Source: Actinoplanes sp. N902-109 (GTDB lineage Bacteria > Actinomycetota > Actinomycetes > Mycobacteriales > Micromonosporaceae). From it: a stretch of 64,000 nucleotides of DNA. The position numbers were made by a program, and so were the translations under genes. Positions 38,012 to 45,325 of this stretch are shown here, piece after piece; position 1 is the first letter of the stretch, and every line of letters begins with the position of its first letter. The notes under the pieces were generated by a model, which saw only the letters and a program-made list of their open reading frames with translations, did not search any database and was not told the origin of the DNA. Location: the NCBI RefSeq assembly GCF_000389965.1, contig NC_021191.1, positions 5,395,501 to 5,459,500 of the forward strand, written 5' to 3'.

Positions 38012-38778
38012 GACAGCACCCCTTCCATAGTGGCGGCCTCGCGGACGGCGTGGCCGATCTGGGACCGCAGCGCGGCGTACTCCGCTGAGCCGCGCAGTTC
38101 GTCCGGGGCGACCCCGGTGCGCGGCAGCCCGGCGGCGAGGTCCAGCGCGACCCGGCCAGGCCGGGCGGTCAGCACCACCACCCGGCTGCCGAGGAACACC
38201 GCCTCGTCGACGCTGTGGGTGACGAACACGCAGGTCCGCCCGGTTTCGGCGCTGACCCGGCGGAGGTCCTCCTGCAGCCGTTCCCGGGTGAGCGCGTCCA
38301 GCGCGGCGAACGGCTCGTCGAGCAGCAGCAACGGGTTGTCCACGGCGAGCGCCCGGGCGATCGCCACGCGCTGCTGCTGGCCGCCGGAGATCTGCCACGT
38401 GCGGCGGTGCGCCATGCCGGGCAGCCCCACCCCGGCCAGCAGGCCGTCGACCCGGTCGGTCGGCAGGCCGGCGTACTTCAGGGCGAGCGCCACGTTGCCG
38501 CCCACGGTCTTCCACGGGAACAGCCTCGGCTGCTGGAAGACCAATCCCGCACCCTTGCCCGGTACGGGCGCGGCACCCCCGGTCCGCACCGACCCCTCGC
38601 TCGGCTGCTCGAACCCGGCGATCAGCCGCAGCAGCGTGCTCTTGCCGCAGCCGGACGCGCCGACCAGCACCAGGAACTCCCCCGCCGGCACGGTCAGGTC
38701 GACCGGCCCCACCGCGGTCACGTCGCCGTAGGAGTGCCGCACCCCGTCGAGGACGATCGCCGGGTCAGCTGAGGGCAT
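38008..38778 (-). CDS. sulfonate/taurine ABC transporter ATPase (TauB/SsuB-like)
   Basis: A 256-residue ATPase. Walker A GASGCGKST, Q-loop FQQPRLFPWKTV, signature SGGQQQRVAIARA, Walker B PLLLLDEPFAALD, and switch His in FVTHSVDEAVFLGSRVVVL, all typical of the nitrate/sulfonate/taurine subfamily. It energises uptake by the permease and binding protein of the same operon. Its start overlaps the binding-protein gene by 14 bp and its stop overlaps tauD by 4 bp. Confidence 0.92.
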   Translation of the reverse strand: MPSADPAIVLDGVRHSYGDVTAVGPVDLTVPAGEFLVLVGASGCGKSTLLRLIAGFEQPSEGSVRTGGAAPVPGKGAGLVFQQPRLFPWKTVGGNVALALKYAGLPTDRVDGLLAGVGLPGMAHRRTWQISGGQQQRVAIARALAVDNPLLLLDEPFAALDALTRERLQEDLRRVSAETGRTCVFVTHSVDEAVFLGSRVVVLTARPGRVALDLAAGLPRTGVAPDELRGSAEYAALRSQIGHAVREAATMEGVLS

Positions 38779-39796
38779 CGGGCAACCCCTTCACATAGAC
38801 CGCCTTCTGTACGGTGGCCAGGTCCGGCACCGCGTCGATCTTCTGCTGGTCCTTGAGGAACCGGGCCGCGCTGAGCAGGTTGTCGGCGAGCTTGCCGACC
38901 TTCGCCTCGGTGCCCAGCCACTCGTCGCTCGCCAGGTCGGCGGGCTTGAGGTACACGCCCTGGCTCAGCTGGTGCTGGGCGTCCTCGGGGCTGAGGTTGA
39001 GCTCCTGCCCGATGGCCGTCGCGGCGGTGGCCGGGTCGTTGTGGATCACGTCGAGGGCCTGGGACTCCGCCTTGCGCCAGGCGTCGACCGCGTCCGGGTG
39101 GGCCTGCGCGAACGCGGTGGACAGCACGCCCAGGTCCAGGGTCGGCTTGCCCGCGGTGGCCAGCTGCCGGCTGCTGATCAGCACCTTGCCGTTCTTCTTG
39201 ATCTCGTCGAGCACGGGCAGCCAGGTGTACGCCGCGTCGAGGTCGCCGCGGGCCCAGGCGGCCTGGATGTCCTGCGGTTCGAGGTCCACGACGGTGACCT
39301 CCTTCTCCGCGACCCCGGCCTGCTCGAGCGCGGCGAGCAGGCTGTAGTGCGAGGTCGACGCGAACGAGGTGGCGACCTTCTTGCCGCGCAGCCCGGCGAC
39401 GTCGGTGATGCCCGAGCCGTTCCGGGCCACCAGGGCCTCGTTGTCCCCGGCCACGTCCAGCACGAAGCCCACCTGGTACGGGATGTTCAGCGGCGCGGAC
39501 AGGCCACGGGCGACCGGGCTGGACCCGATGGCGGCGATGTCGATGCTCTTGGCCACGAACGCCGTGTTGATGCTCGCGCCGGAGTCGAACTTGGTCCACG
39601 TGATCTCGTACCCGGGAAGCGCCTTCTCGAGCAGTTTCCGGTTCTTGACGATCAGGTCGCCGCTCGGGAACGCCTGGTACGCGATCCGGATGGTCTTCCT
39701 GTCCGGGTCGGCCCGGCCGCTCGCGGCGCCGGTGCCGCAGGCGCCGGTGGCCAGCAGCAGTGCCGCAGCGGCGAGGGCGGTGAGAGTTCGTCGCAT
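38765..39796 (-). CDS. aliphatic sulfonate/taurine ABC transporter substrate-binding lipoprotein
   Basis: A 343-residue binding protein. Signal peptide with lipobox ATGAC (Cys20). The mature part shows the TauA/SsuA pattern: IRIAYQAFPSGDLIVKNRKLLEKALPG, then TKFDSGASINTAFVAKSIDIAAIGSSPVARG and GLRGKKVATSFASTSHYSLLAALEQAG. TauA-like proteins bind taurine or related sulfonates. The start is 8 bp after the permease stop. TauA fits better than SsuA because of the adjacent dioxygenase. Confidence 0.88.
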   Translation of the reverse strand: MRRTLTALAAAALLLATGACGTGAASGRADPDRKTIRIAYQAFPSGDLIVKNRKLLEKALPGYEITWTKFDSGASINTAFVAKSIDIAAIGSSPVARGLSAPLNIPYQVGFVLDVAGDNEALVARNGSGITDVAGLRGKKVATSFASTSHYSLLAALEQAGVAEKEVTVVDLEPQDIQAAWARGDLDAAYTWLPVLDEIKKNGKVLISSRQLATAGKPTLDLGVLSTAFAQAHPDAVDAWRKAESQALDVIHNDPATAATAIGQELNLSPEDAQHQLSQGVYLKPADLASDEWLGTEAKVGKLADNLLSAARFLKDQQKIDAVPDLATVQKAVYVKGLPDALS

Positions 39797-39804
39797 GGTT
39801 TCCC

Positions 39805-40659
39805 TTAACTACGGCCGCGCCACGGGATCAGCCGCGTTTCGGCCGTCCGCAGCAGGGCATCGATGAGCAGGCCGGACAGGCCGATGGCGAACAGGCCGAG
39901 CACGACGACGTCGGTCTGCGAGTAGCGCTGGGCGTCGCGGATCAGGCCGCCGATGCCGGGTACGCCGTTGATGGTCTCGGCGGCCACCACCGAGGAGTAC
40001 GCGACCCCGACCGCGAGCCGTACGCCGGTGAAGATCTCCGGCAGCGCGCTGGGCAGCACCACGTCGCGGATGGTCTGGCCCCGGCCGGCGCCGAGCGCGC
40101 GGGCCGCCTCGACCAGTCCGGTGGGTGCGGAGCTGACGGCCGCTGTGGTGGCCACCGCGACCGGCGGCAGCGCCGCGATCGACAGCAGCCACAGCTTGGG
40201 CGTCTCGTCGATGCCGAACCAGATCACGAACAGGCTGAAGTACGCCAGCGGGGGCAGCGCCCGTACGAACGTGACGACCGGCTCGGCGACCACCCGGAGC
40301 CAGCTCACCGAGCCCAGCACCACGCCGAGCACCAGGCCCGCGACGACACCGATCACCGAGCCGACGAGGATGCGGCGCAGGCTCACCCCGAGGTGCTCGA
40401 TCAGCAGGTGGCCGCTGTAGCCGCGGACCCCGTCGTGGGTGGTCGAGGTGACGATCAGCTGGTGCCACACCGCCCCGGGCGACGGGATGAACGCCGGGTT
40501 GCGCAGCACCCGGGCGGCGATCTCCCACAGCACGTACAGGACCAGCAGGGCCACGACCCGCAGCAGCAACCGCCGCCGCCGCGAGCCGCCGGCGCGGGTG
40601 ACCCGGGGGCCGCCGACGACGGGCTCCGCGGCGGGCCGGGCAGGGGCGGAAATGGTCAC
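39805..40659 (-). CDS. sulfonate/taurine ABC transporter permease (TauC/SsuC-like)
   Basis: A 284-residue permease and first gene of the operon. After a cytoplasmic Pro/Arg-rich stretch (about 1-28) come six hydrophobic segments. The EAA loop reads EAARALGAGRGQTIRDVVLPSALPEIFTG, typical of the taurine/nitrate family. GTG 40659 has GGAGT and TCCTCC just upstream and starts before the first helix; the longer open frame upstream to 40812 crosses the promoter and is rejected. Ends LIPWRGRS. Confidence 0.9.
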   Translation of the reverse strand: MTISAPARPAAEPVVGGPRVTRAGGSRRRRLLLRVVALLVLYVLWEIAARVLRNPAFIPSPGAVWHQLIVTSTTHDGVRGYSGHLLIEHLGVSLRRILVGSVIGVVAGLVLGVVLGSVSWLRVVAEPVVTFVRALPPLAYFSLFVIWFGIDETPKLWLLSIAALPPVAVATTAAVSSAPTGLVEAARALGAGRGQTIRDVVLPSALPEIFTGVRLAVGVAYSSVVAAETINGVPGIGGLIRDAQRYSQTDVVVLGLFAIGLSGLLIDALLRTAETRLIPWRGRS

Positions 40660-40702
40660 GGGAGGACTCCAGGGTCGATCACCGGCGTCGATGTGGCGCC
40701 GT

Positions 40703-40739
40703 GCCCTATTTCCTACCCTGCCTATAGACCTTAAGGCAA
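40703..40739 (-). promoter_or_regulatory. predicted promoter of the taurine operon
   Basis: On the minus strand TTGCCT (40739-40734) and TAGGAA (40715-40710) are separated by 18 bp. The region is less GC-rich than its surroundings and contains the palindrome CCTTAAGG (40729-40736) and short TGCCT/AGGCA arms, which may be a regulator site for sulfur limitation. Confidence 0.45.
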
Positions 40740-40750
40740 TACCGGGTGGC

Positions 40751-41872
40751 TCACGGGTTCTGCCGTTGCGCGCCGGCGAACAGGTCGAGCAGCCGCTGCG
40801 GCGGGTCCTCACCTCCGAAGAGGTGCTCCAGGAACTCGCTGCCGTCGGAGGGCTCGGCCATCCGCTCGGCCATCGCCTGCTCGAACTCCGCCACCGCCAG
40901 GTCGGCGTCGAAGTGCGCGGCCAGCGTCGCGCCGAGCTCCGCCCCGTCGAGCATCGCGTGGTTGGCGCCCTCGCCGTCCGGGGCCATCAAGTGCGCGGCG
41001 TCGCCGATCAGCGTCACCCCGGGCCGGTGCACCCATCGGTGCCCGGCCGGCAGGGCGAAGTGCGGGCGCAGCACCGGCGGGATGTCGCTGCCGGTGATCA
41101 ACGCGGTCAGCCCGGGGGCCCAGCCGTCGAACTCCCCGAGCACCTGCGCGGTGAGCGCCGCCGGATCGGCGGCGAACCACTCCCGGGGCCTGGTCAGCAT
41201 CACATAGGTGTGCAGCGTCGCATCCCGCTCCCGGTGCGCGTTGATCATCCGGTCCGGCGCGGCGCCGATGAGCGTGCCACCACCCACCAACGCGGCGGCC
41301 ACGGGATGGCGCCGGTCCGCGTCGTACAGCAAGGTCTCGACGAAGGTCTCCCCGGCGTACTCGGGGACGGCGCCGGACAGCAGCGGGCGCACCCGCGACC
41401 AGGCACCGTCCGCGCCGACCAGCAGATCGGTGACCACCGCGCCGCCGTGGGCGAAGCTGACCTCGTGCCGGCCCGCGCCGAGCGCCCGGACCCCGGTGAC
41501 CTTGTGTCCCCAGCGGACCGTGCCGGGCGGCAGCGAGTCGATCAGCAGCCGGCGCAGCTCCCCGCGCTGCACCTCGGGACGCCCGCCGGTGCCGTCGTCG
41601 TCCTTCTCGAACAGCACGGTGCCGTCGGGCGCGACGATGCGCGTCGCCTGCCGGCCCGGGAGCACCAGCCCGCGGAACTCGTCGAGCAGCCCGGCGGCTT
41701 CGACCGCACGCCGGCCGTTGTAGTCGTGGATGTCGAGCATGCCGCCCTGGGTGCGGGCCTCCGGCGAGACCTCGCCCTCGAAGACGATGGCCGGGATGCC
41801 GTGCACGTGCAGCACCCGGGCCAGGGTGAGACCGGCGAGACCGGCGCCGATGATGGTGACGGGAGTATCCAT
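40751..41872 (-). CDS. FAD-dependent monooxygenase, TetX-like
   Basis: A 373-residue flavoprotein. GAGLAGLTLARVLHVHG (GxGxxG, about residues 9-14), DG motif LLVGADGAWSRVRPLL, and GD motif VTLIGDAAHLMAPDGEGANHAMLDGAELG, which is typical of TetX and related small-molecule hydroxylases. The family includes tetracycline-inactivating TetX but also many enzymes with other substrates, so resistance is not shown. ATG 41872 fits the family N-terminus. It is divergent from the M20 peptidase gene (93 bp). Confidence 0.87.
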   Translation of the reverse strand: MDTPVTIIGAGLAGLTLARVLHVHGIPAIVFEGEVSPEARTQGGMLDIHDYNGRRAVEAAGLLDEFRGLVLPGRQATRIVAPDGTVLFEKDDDGTGGRPEVQRGELRRLLIDSLPPGTVRWGHKVTGVRALGAGRHEVSFAHGGAVVTDLLVGADGAWSRVRPLLSGAVPEYAGETFVETLLYDADRRHPVAAALVGGGTLIGAAPDRMINAHRERDATLHTYVMLTRPREWFAADPAALTAQVLGEFDGWAPGLTALITGSDIPPVLRPHFALPAGHRWVHRPGVTLIGDAAHLMAPDGEGANHAMLDGAELGATLAAHFDADLAVAEFEQAMAERMAEPSDGSEFLEHLFGGEDPPQRLLDLFAGAQRQNP

Positions 41873-41965
41873 GGCGGCAAGCCTGGCCCGGCACGCCGAC
41901 ACCGCGCCGACACCGCCCTGACACGTCCGGCCGGCCGGTGTCAGCCGCCGGGTTACCGTCGGGCC

Positions 41966-43279
41966 ATGCTTCCCGCCCCGAAGACCGTCACGCCGGCCGA
42001 GGACGAGGTCGTCACGCTCGCCGGCGAGCTCATCGCGATCGACACCACCAATCCCGGTACGTACGGCGGTCCCGGGCCTGAGCGCGCCGGCGCCGAGTAC
42101 GTCGCGGCCAGGCTGGCCGAGGCCGGGTACGACCCGGAGTACGTCGAGTCCGGCGCCCCCGGGCGCGGCAACGTGGTCGTCCGGCTGCCCGGTGCCGACC
42201 CCGCACGCGGTGCGCTGCTGGTGCACGGGCACCTCGACGTCGTACCCGCCGACCCGGCCGAGTGGTCGGTGCACCCGTTCTCCGGTGAGGTCCGCGACGG
42301 CTACCTGTGGGGCCGCGGCGCGGTGGACATGAAGGGCATGCTCGCCATGACCCTGGCCGTCGCGCGGCACTACCGGCGCACCGGTGTGGTGCCGCGCCGC
42401 GACCTGGTGTTCGCGTTCCTGGCCGACGAGGAGGCCGGCGGCGTGGTCGGCTCGCAGTGGCTGGTCGAGCACCGCCGCGACCTCTTCGCCGGGGTCACCG
42501 AGGCGATCAGCGAGGTCGGCGGGTTCAGCGTGCAGCTCGGCGACGGCCCGCGGGCCTACCTCGTGGAGACCGCCGAGAAGGGCTCGATGTGGCTGCGGCT
42601 GGCCGCTCGCGGCACCGCGGGGCACGGCTCGCTGCTGCACACCGACAACCCGATCGCCACGCTGTCGGCCGCCCTGGCCCGGCTCGACGCGCACCGCTTC
42701 CCGGTGGTGCTGACCGAGCCGGTGCGCCAGTTCCTCGCCGGTTCCGGGCTGCCGTTCGACCCGGCCGACCCGGCGGCCACGGTGGCGCAGCTGGGTCACC
42801 TGTCCCGGCTGATCGAGGCCACTCTGCGGGACACCGCAACCGTCACCATCGTCCGGGCCGGCAGCAAGTCCAATGTGGTCCCCTCGATCGCCCGCGCCGA
42901 GGTCGACGGGCGCATGCTGCCCGGCCGCGACGAGGCGTTCCGGGCCGAACTGGCCCAGGTGCTCGGCCCGGACATCGAGGTCGAGTGGAGCAGCCTGCCC
43001 GCCGTGCAGACCACCTTCGACGGTGACCTGGTGACGGCCATGGCGGCCGCCATCGACGCCGAGGATCCGGGGGCCCGGTTGCTGCCGTACATGGTGCCCG
43101 CCGGCACCGACGCCAAGTCGTTCGCCCGGCTGGGCATCCGGCACTTCGGGTTCGCCCCGCTGCGGCTGCCGCCGGAGCTCGACTTCACCGCGCTGTTCCA
43201 CGGTGTCGACGAGCGGGTGCCGGTGGACGCGCTGCGGTTCGGCACGCGGGTTCTCGACCGGTTGCTGCGCGGCTGCTGA
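41966..43279 (+). CDS. M20 family metallopeptidase (ArgE/DapE/ACY1-like)
   Basis: A 437-residue zinc-dependent hydrolase. Metal ligands occur in HGHLDVVPA (His, Asp), GRGAVDMKGMLAM (bridging Asp) and DEEAGG (catalytic Glu and metal Glu), plus a C-terminal His in TALFHGVDERVP. A dimerisation domain lies in the middle (about 195-320). It should cleave an N-acyl amino acid or dipeptide. The start ATG 41966 follows GGGCC; the open frame upstream covers the divergent promoter and is rejected. The SAM riboswitch of the next gene begins 16 bp after its stop. Confidence 0.9.
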   Translation: MLPAPKTVTPAEDEVVTLAGELIAIDTTNPGTYGGPGPERAGAEYVAARLAEAGYDPEYVESGAPGRGNVVVRLPGADPARGALLVHGHLDVVPADPAEWSVHPFSGEVRDGYLWGRGAVDMKGMLAMTLAVARHYRRTGVVPRRDLVFAFLADEEAGGVVGSQWLVEHRRDLFAGVTEAISEVGGFSVQLGDGPRAYLVETAEKGSMWLRLAARGTAGHGSLLHTDNPIATLSAALARLDAHRFPVVLTEPVRQFLAGSGLPFDPADPAATVAQLGHLSRLIEATLRDTATVTIVRAGSKSNVVPSIARAEVDGRMLPGRDEAFRAELAQVLGPDIEVEWSSLPAVQTTFDGDLVTAMAAAIDAEDPGARLLPYMVPAGTDAKSFARLGIRHFGFAPLRLPPELDFTALFHGVDERVPVDALRFGTRVLDRLLRGC

Positions 43280-43295
43280 CCCGTCTGCTAGCTTC

Positions 43296-43431
43296 GGGAC
43301 AGGTCATGAGTGCCAGCACGAAGCCCCGGCTTGCTGGCCGGCAACCCTTCCGTCCGCGATGGGGTGCCCCGGGTGAGGACCAGGCTCGCGCCGACCGGCG
43401 CGGGCAAGCGCGAGACTCCCCGGGAGGATCT
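43296..43431 (+). ncRNA. SAM-IV-type (S-adenosylmethionine) riboswitch
   Basis: The leader begins AGGTCATGAGTGCCAGC, continues GCCCCGGCTTGCTGGCCGGC, AACCCTTCCGTCCGCGATGG, GGTGCCCCGGGTGAGGACC. These are the conserved elements of the actinobacterial SAM-IV/SAM-I-IV class: P1 (GGTC/GACC), the kink-turn and P2, the CCGGCAACCC ligand-core strand, and P3 (CGTCCGCGATGGGG). A GC-rich 3' domain (43383-43420) would form the extra helices and pseudoknot, and pairing near CTCCCCGGGAGG could hide the ribosome site. So SAM should switch the downstream gene off at translation. Confidence 0.85.
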
Positions 43432-44655
43432 GTGACTCTCGCACTCCAGCACGACCTGGCCATCGTCGGCGCCGACCTGACCACCACGCTGCCCGGCGGC
43501 GCGCGGGTCCGCTTCGCCCACTTCGACTACGCGGCCTCGGCCCCGGCGGTGGTCGCGGCGGCCGAGGCGGCCGCGGCCCTGCTCCCGTACGCGGGCAGCG
43601 TGCACCGCGGCACCGGGCTGCGCGCCCAGACCTCGACCCTGGAGTACGAACGGGCCCGCGACCTGGTCGCCGAGTTCGTCGGGGCGCGCACCGGCGACCA
43701 GGTGGTGTTCACCCGCAACACGACCGACGCGCTCAACCTGCTGGCCCGGTGCCTGCCGCACGGGACGACGACTGTGGTCTTCGAGGGCGAGCACCACGCC
43801 ACCTTGCTGCCCTGGCCCGACCAGGTGCGCCTGCCGCTGCCGGCGAGCGCGGACGCGGCTGTTGCGGCTGTTGCGGACTGTCTGCGTACGGTGAACGGCC
43901 CCGCCCTGGTCGCCGTCACCGGGGCGAGCAACGTGACCGGCGAGATCTGGCCGGTGCGCCGCATCGCCGACGTCGCGCACGCGCACGGCGCCCGGGTGCT
44001 GGTCGACGCCGCCCAGCTGGCCCCGCACTGCCCCGTCGACCTGGCCGAGCTGGGCGCCGACTACCTGGCGTTCTCCGGGCACAAGCTGTATGCCCCGTTC
44101 GGCGCGGGCGTGCTCGCGGGCCGCGCCGACTGGCTCGACGCCGCGCCGCCCTACCTGGCCGGCGGCGGAGCCAGCGCCACCGTGGGCGACCGGCCCGGCG
44201 AGGTCACCTGGCGGACCGGCCCGGCCCGGCACGAGGGTGGCACCCCCAACCTGCTGGGCGCGGTGACCCTGGGCGCGGTCTGCGCCGCACTGATGCGGGC
44301 CGACCGGGCCGCCCTGCTCGACCATGAGCAGCACATCCTGCGGCGGCTACGCTCGCACCTGGACACCGAGGTCAGTATCTTCGGGCCGGCGCACCCGCGG
44401 GTCGGCATCGTCTCGCTGGCCCTGCCGGACCCCGCCGGGGTGGCCGACCGGCTCGCCGCGGAGCACGGCATCGGGGTGCGCGCGGGCCAGTTCTGCGCCC
44501 ACCCGCTGACCCGGCGCCTGACCGGAGCCACCGCGGCGGCCACCTGCGCCACCGGTGCGGGCGCCCTGCTGCGCATCAGCTTCGGGCTCGGCACCACCGA
44601 CGCCGACGCCGGCCGTCTGCTCAGTGCCCTCGATCAGTCGCGTTCGCAGAGATAG
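43432..44655 (+). CDS. class V aminotransferase (cysteine desulfurase-like), SAM-riboswitch controlled
   Basis: A 407-residue PLP enzyme. FAHFDYAASAP near the N-terminus, NTTDALNLL, the pocket residues VTGASNVTGEI and VDAAQLAPH, and the PLP lysine in AFSGHKLYAPFGAG show class V aminotransferase/cysteine desulfurase. A Cys in AGQFCAHPLT lies in the usual desulfurase loop. GTG 43432 with GGAGG (43423-43427) is the start; an in-frame ATG at 43306 lies in the riboswitch and is rejected. Control by SAM suggests a role in sulfur amino acid supply, e.g. sulfur transfer or cysteine/methionine interconversion. Confidence 0.87.
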   Translation: MTLALQHDLAIVGADLTTTLPGGARVRFAHFDYAASAPAVVAAAEAAAALLPYAGSVHRGTGLRAQTSTLEYERARDLVAEFVGARTGDQVVFTRNTTDALNLLARCLPHGTTTVVFEGEHHATLLPWPDQVRLPLPASADAAVAAVADCLRTVNGPALVAVTGASNVTGEIWPVRRIADVAHAHGARVLVDAAQLAPHCPVDLAELGADYLAFSGHKLYAPFGAGVLAGRADWLDAAPPYLAGGGASATVGDRPGEVTWRTGPARHEGGTPNLLGAVTLGAVCAALMRADRAALLDHEQHILRRLRSHLDTEVSIFGPAHPRVGIVSLALPDPAGVADRLAAEHGIGVRAGQFCAHPLTRRLTGATAAATCATGAGALLRISFGLGTTDADAGRLLSALDQSRSQR

Positions 44656-44700
44656 GCATGAGAAAGAGGAGGTCACCGGCGGGGCCGCTGCCGGGCGGCC

Positions 44701-44870
44701 GAACCCGCCCGGCTCGTCGCTCACCCGGCTGACCGCCAAGCCACCGGTGAACCGGTCGCTCAGCACGGTCGCCGCCGGCTCGGCGGCGTCGCCGGCGGCG
44801 AGCGCAACTGCCGGACAGCGGCGTGCTCGTACCCGCCGGAGGCGATCAGCAGGGCGTGACGGCCGGTCAT
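44701..44870 (-). pseudogene. caspase-like (peptidase C14) effector remnant of an EACC1 system
   Basis: From ATG 44870 the minus strand reads MTGRHALLIASGGYEHAAVRQLRS, the typical start of actinobacterial caspase-family proteins (first strand ALLIASGGY). A 1-nt deletion at about 44797 breaks the frame, giving a stop about 36 residues in; in the next frame the family sequence continues AGDAAEPAATVLSDRFTGGLAVSRVSDEP and then ends near 44701. The catalytic His and Cys and everything downstream are absent. It starts 6 bp after the EACC1 stop, the expected operon position. Confidence 0.7.
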
Positions 44871-44876
44871 GGCCGC

Positions 44877-45254
44877 TCAGGGCCGGGTATGCCGCTGCGC
44901 GAACGCCCTGATCAACTCGTCCTGCCGGCGCCCCGACACGTTCGTGAGCTCGATCCGGTCGCCGTCGATCTCCATGACGACCGACCGGGCGGCGCGCCCC
45001 TCCAGCCAGGCCGCGATCACCACACCGCACTGCTCGATCACCGTCGGGGCCAGGGCGAGGACAAGGGCGCCCAGCGCGAACGACTCGGCGGCCTCGGCAT
45101 CGGGGTCCGGCGCCGGCGCGGGTGCCCGGCGGACCTCGCCGGCGTGCGACCGGGAGAGCTCGGCCTGCAGCTCGGCGGTCAGCTGGTCGAGCTCGGCGGC
45201 ATCGGTGTCCGCGCCCGGCAGCACGGTGACCGTGCAGGTGGTGGTGACAGTCAT
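44877..45254 (-). CDS. effector-associated constant component EACC1
   Basis: A 125-residue protein. It has an N-terminal strand-rich part (TCTVTVLPGADTDAAELDQL), a Pro/Ala linker, a hydrophobic helix (ALGALVLALAPTVIEQCGVVIAAWLEG, about 70-98) and a C-terminal ferredoxin-like piece (VVMEIDGDRIELTNVSGRRQDELIRAF). This is the pattern of EACC1, a conserved partner in actinobacterial and other conflict systems with caspase or other effectors. The gene is intact, but its effector downstream is broken, so it is probably an orphan. Start ATG 45254 preceded by GACGAGG. Confidence 0.75.
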   Translation of the reverse strand: MTVTTTCTVTVLPGADTDAAELDQLTAELQAELSRSHAGEVRRAPAPAPDPDAEAAESFALGALVLALAPTVIEQCGVVIAAWLEGRAARSVVMEIDGDRIELTNVSGRRQDELIRAFAQRHTRP

Positions 45255-45325
45255 CCTCGTCCCGGCGGTCGGTCGAACGGTGGGGAAGTGTCCGTCACCC
45301 TACCCCGGCGCGCGACGACAGCGGC

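Noticed and set aside
40751..43201. 816-codon minus frame extending the TetX-like gene over the M20 gene
   Set aside because: Only the first-named part from ATG 41872 is family-like; the upstream part is antisense to the peptidase.
43306..43431. N-terminal extension of the class V aminotransferase from ATG 43306
   Set aside because: This stretch is the SAM riboswitch; the codons show no family likeness and a good ribosome site precedes GTG 43432.
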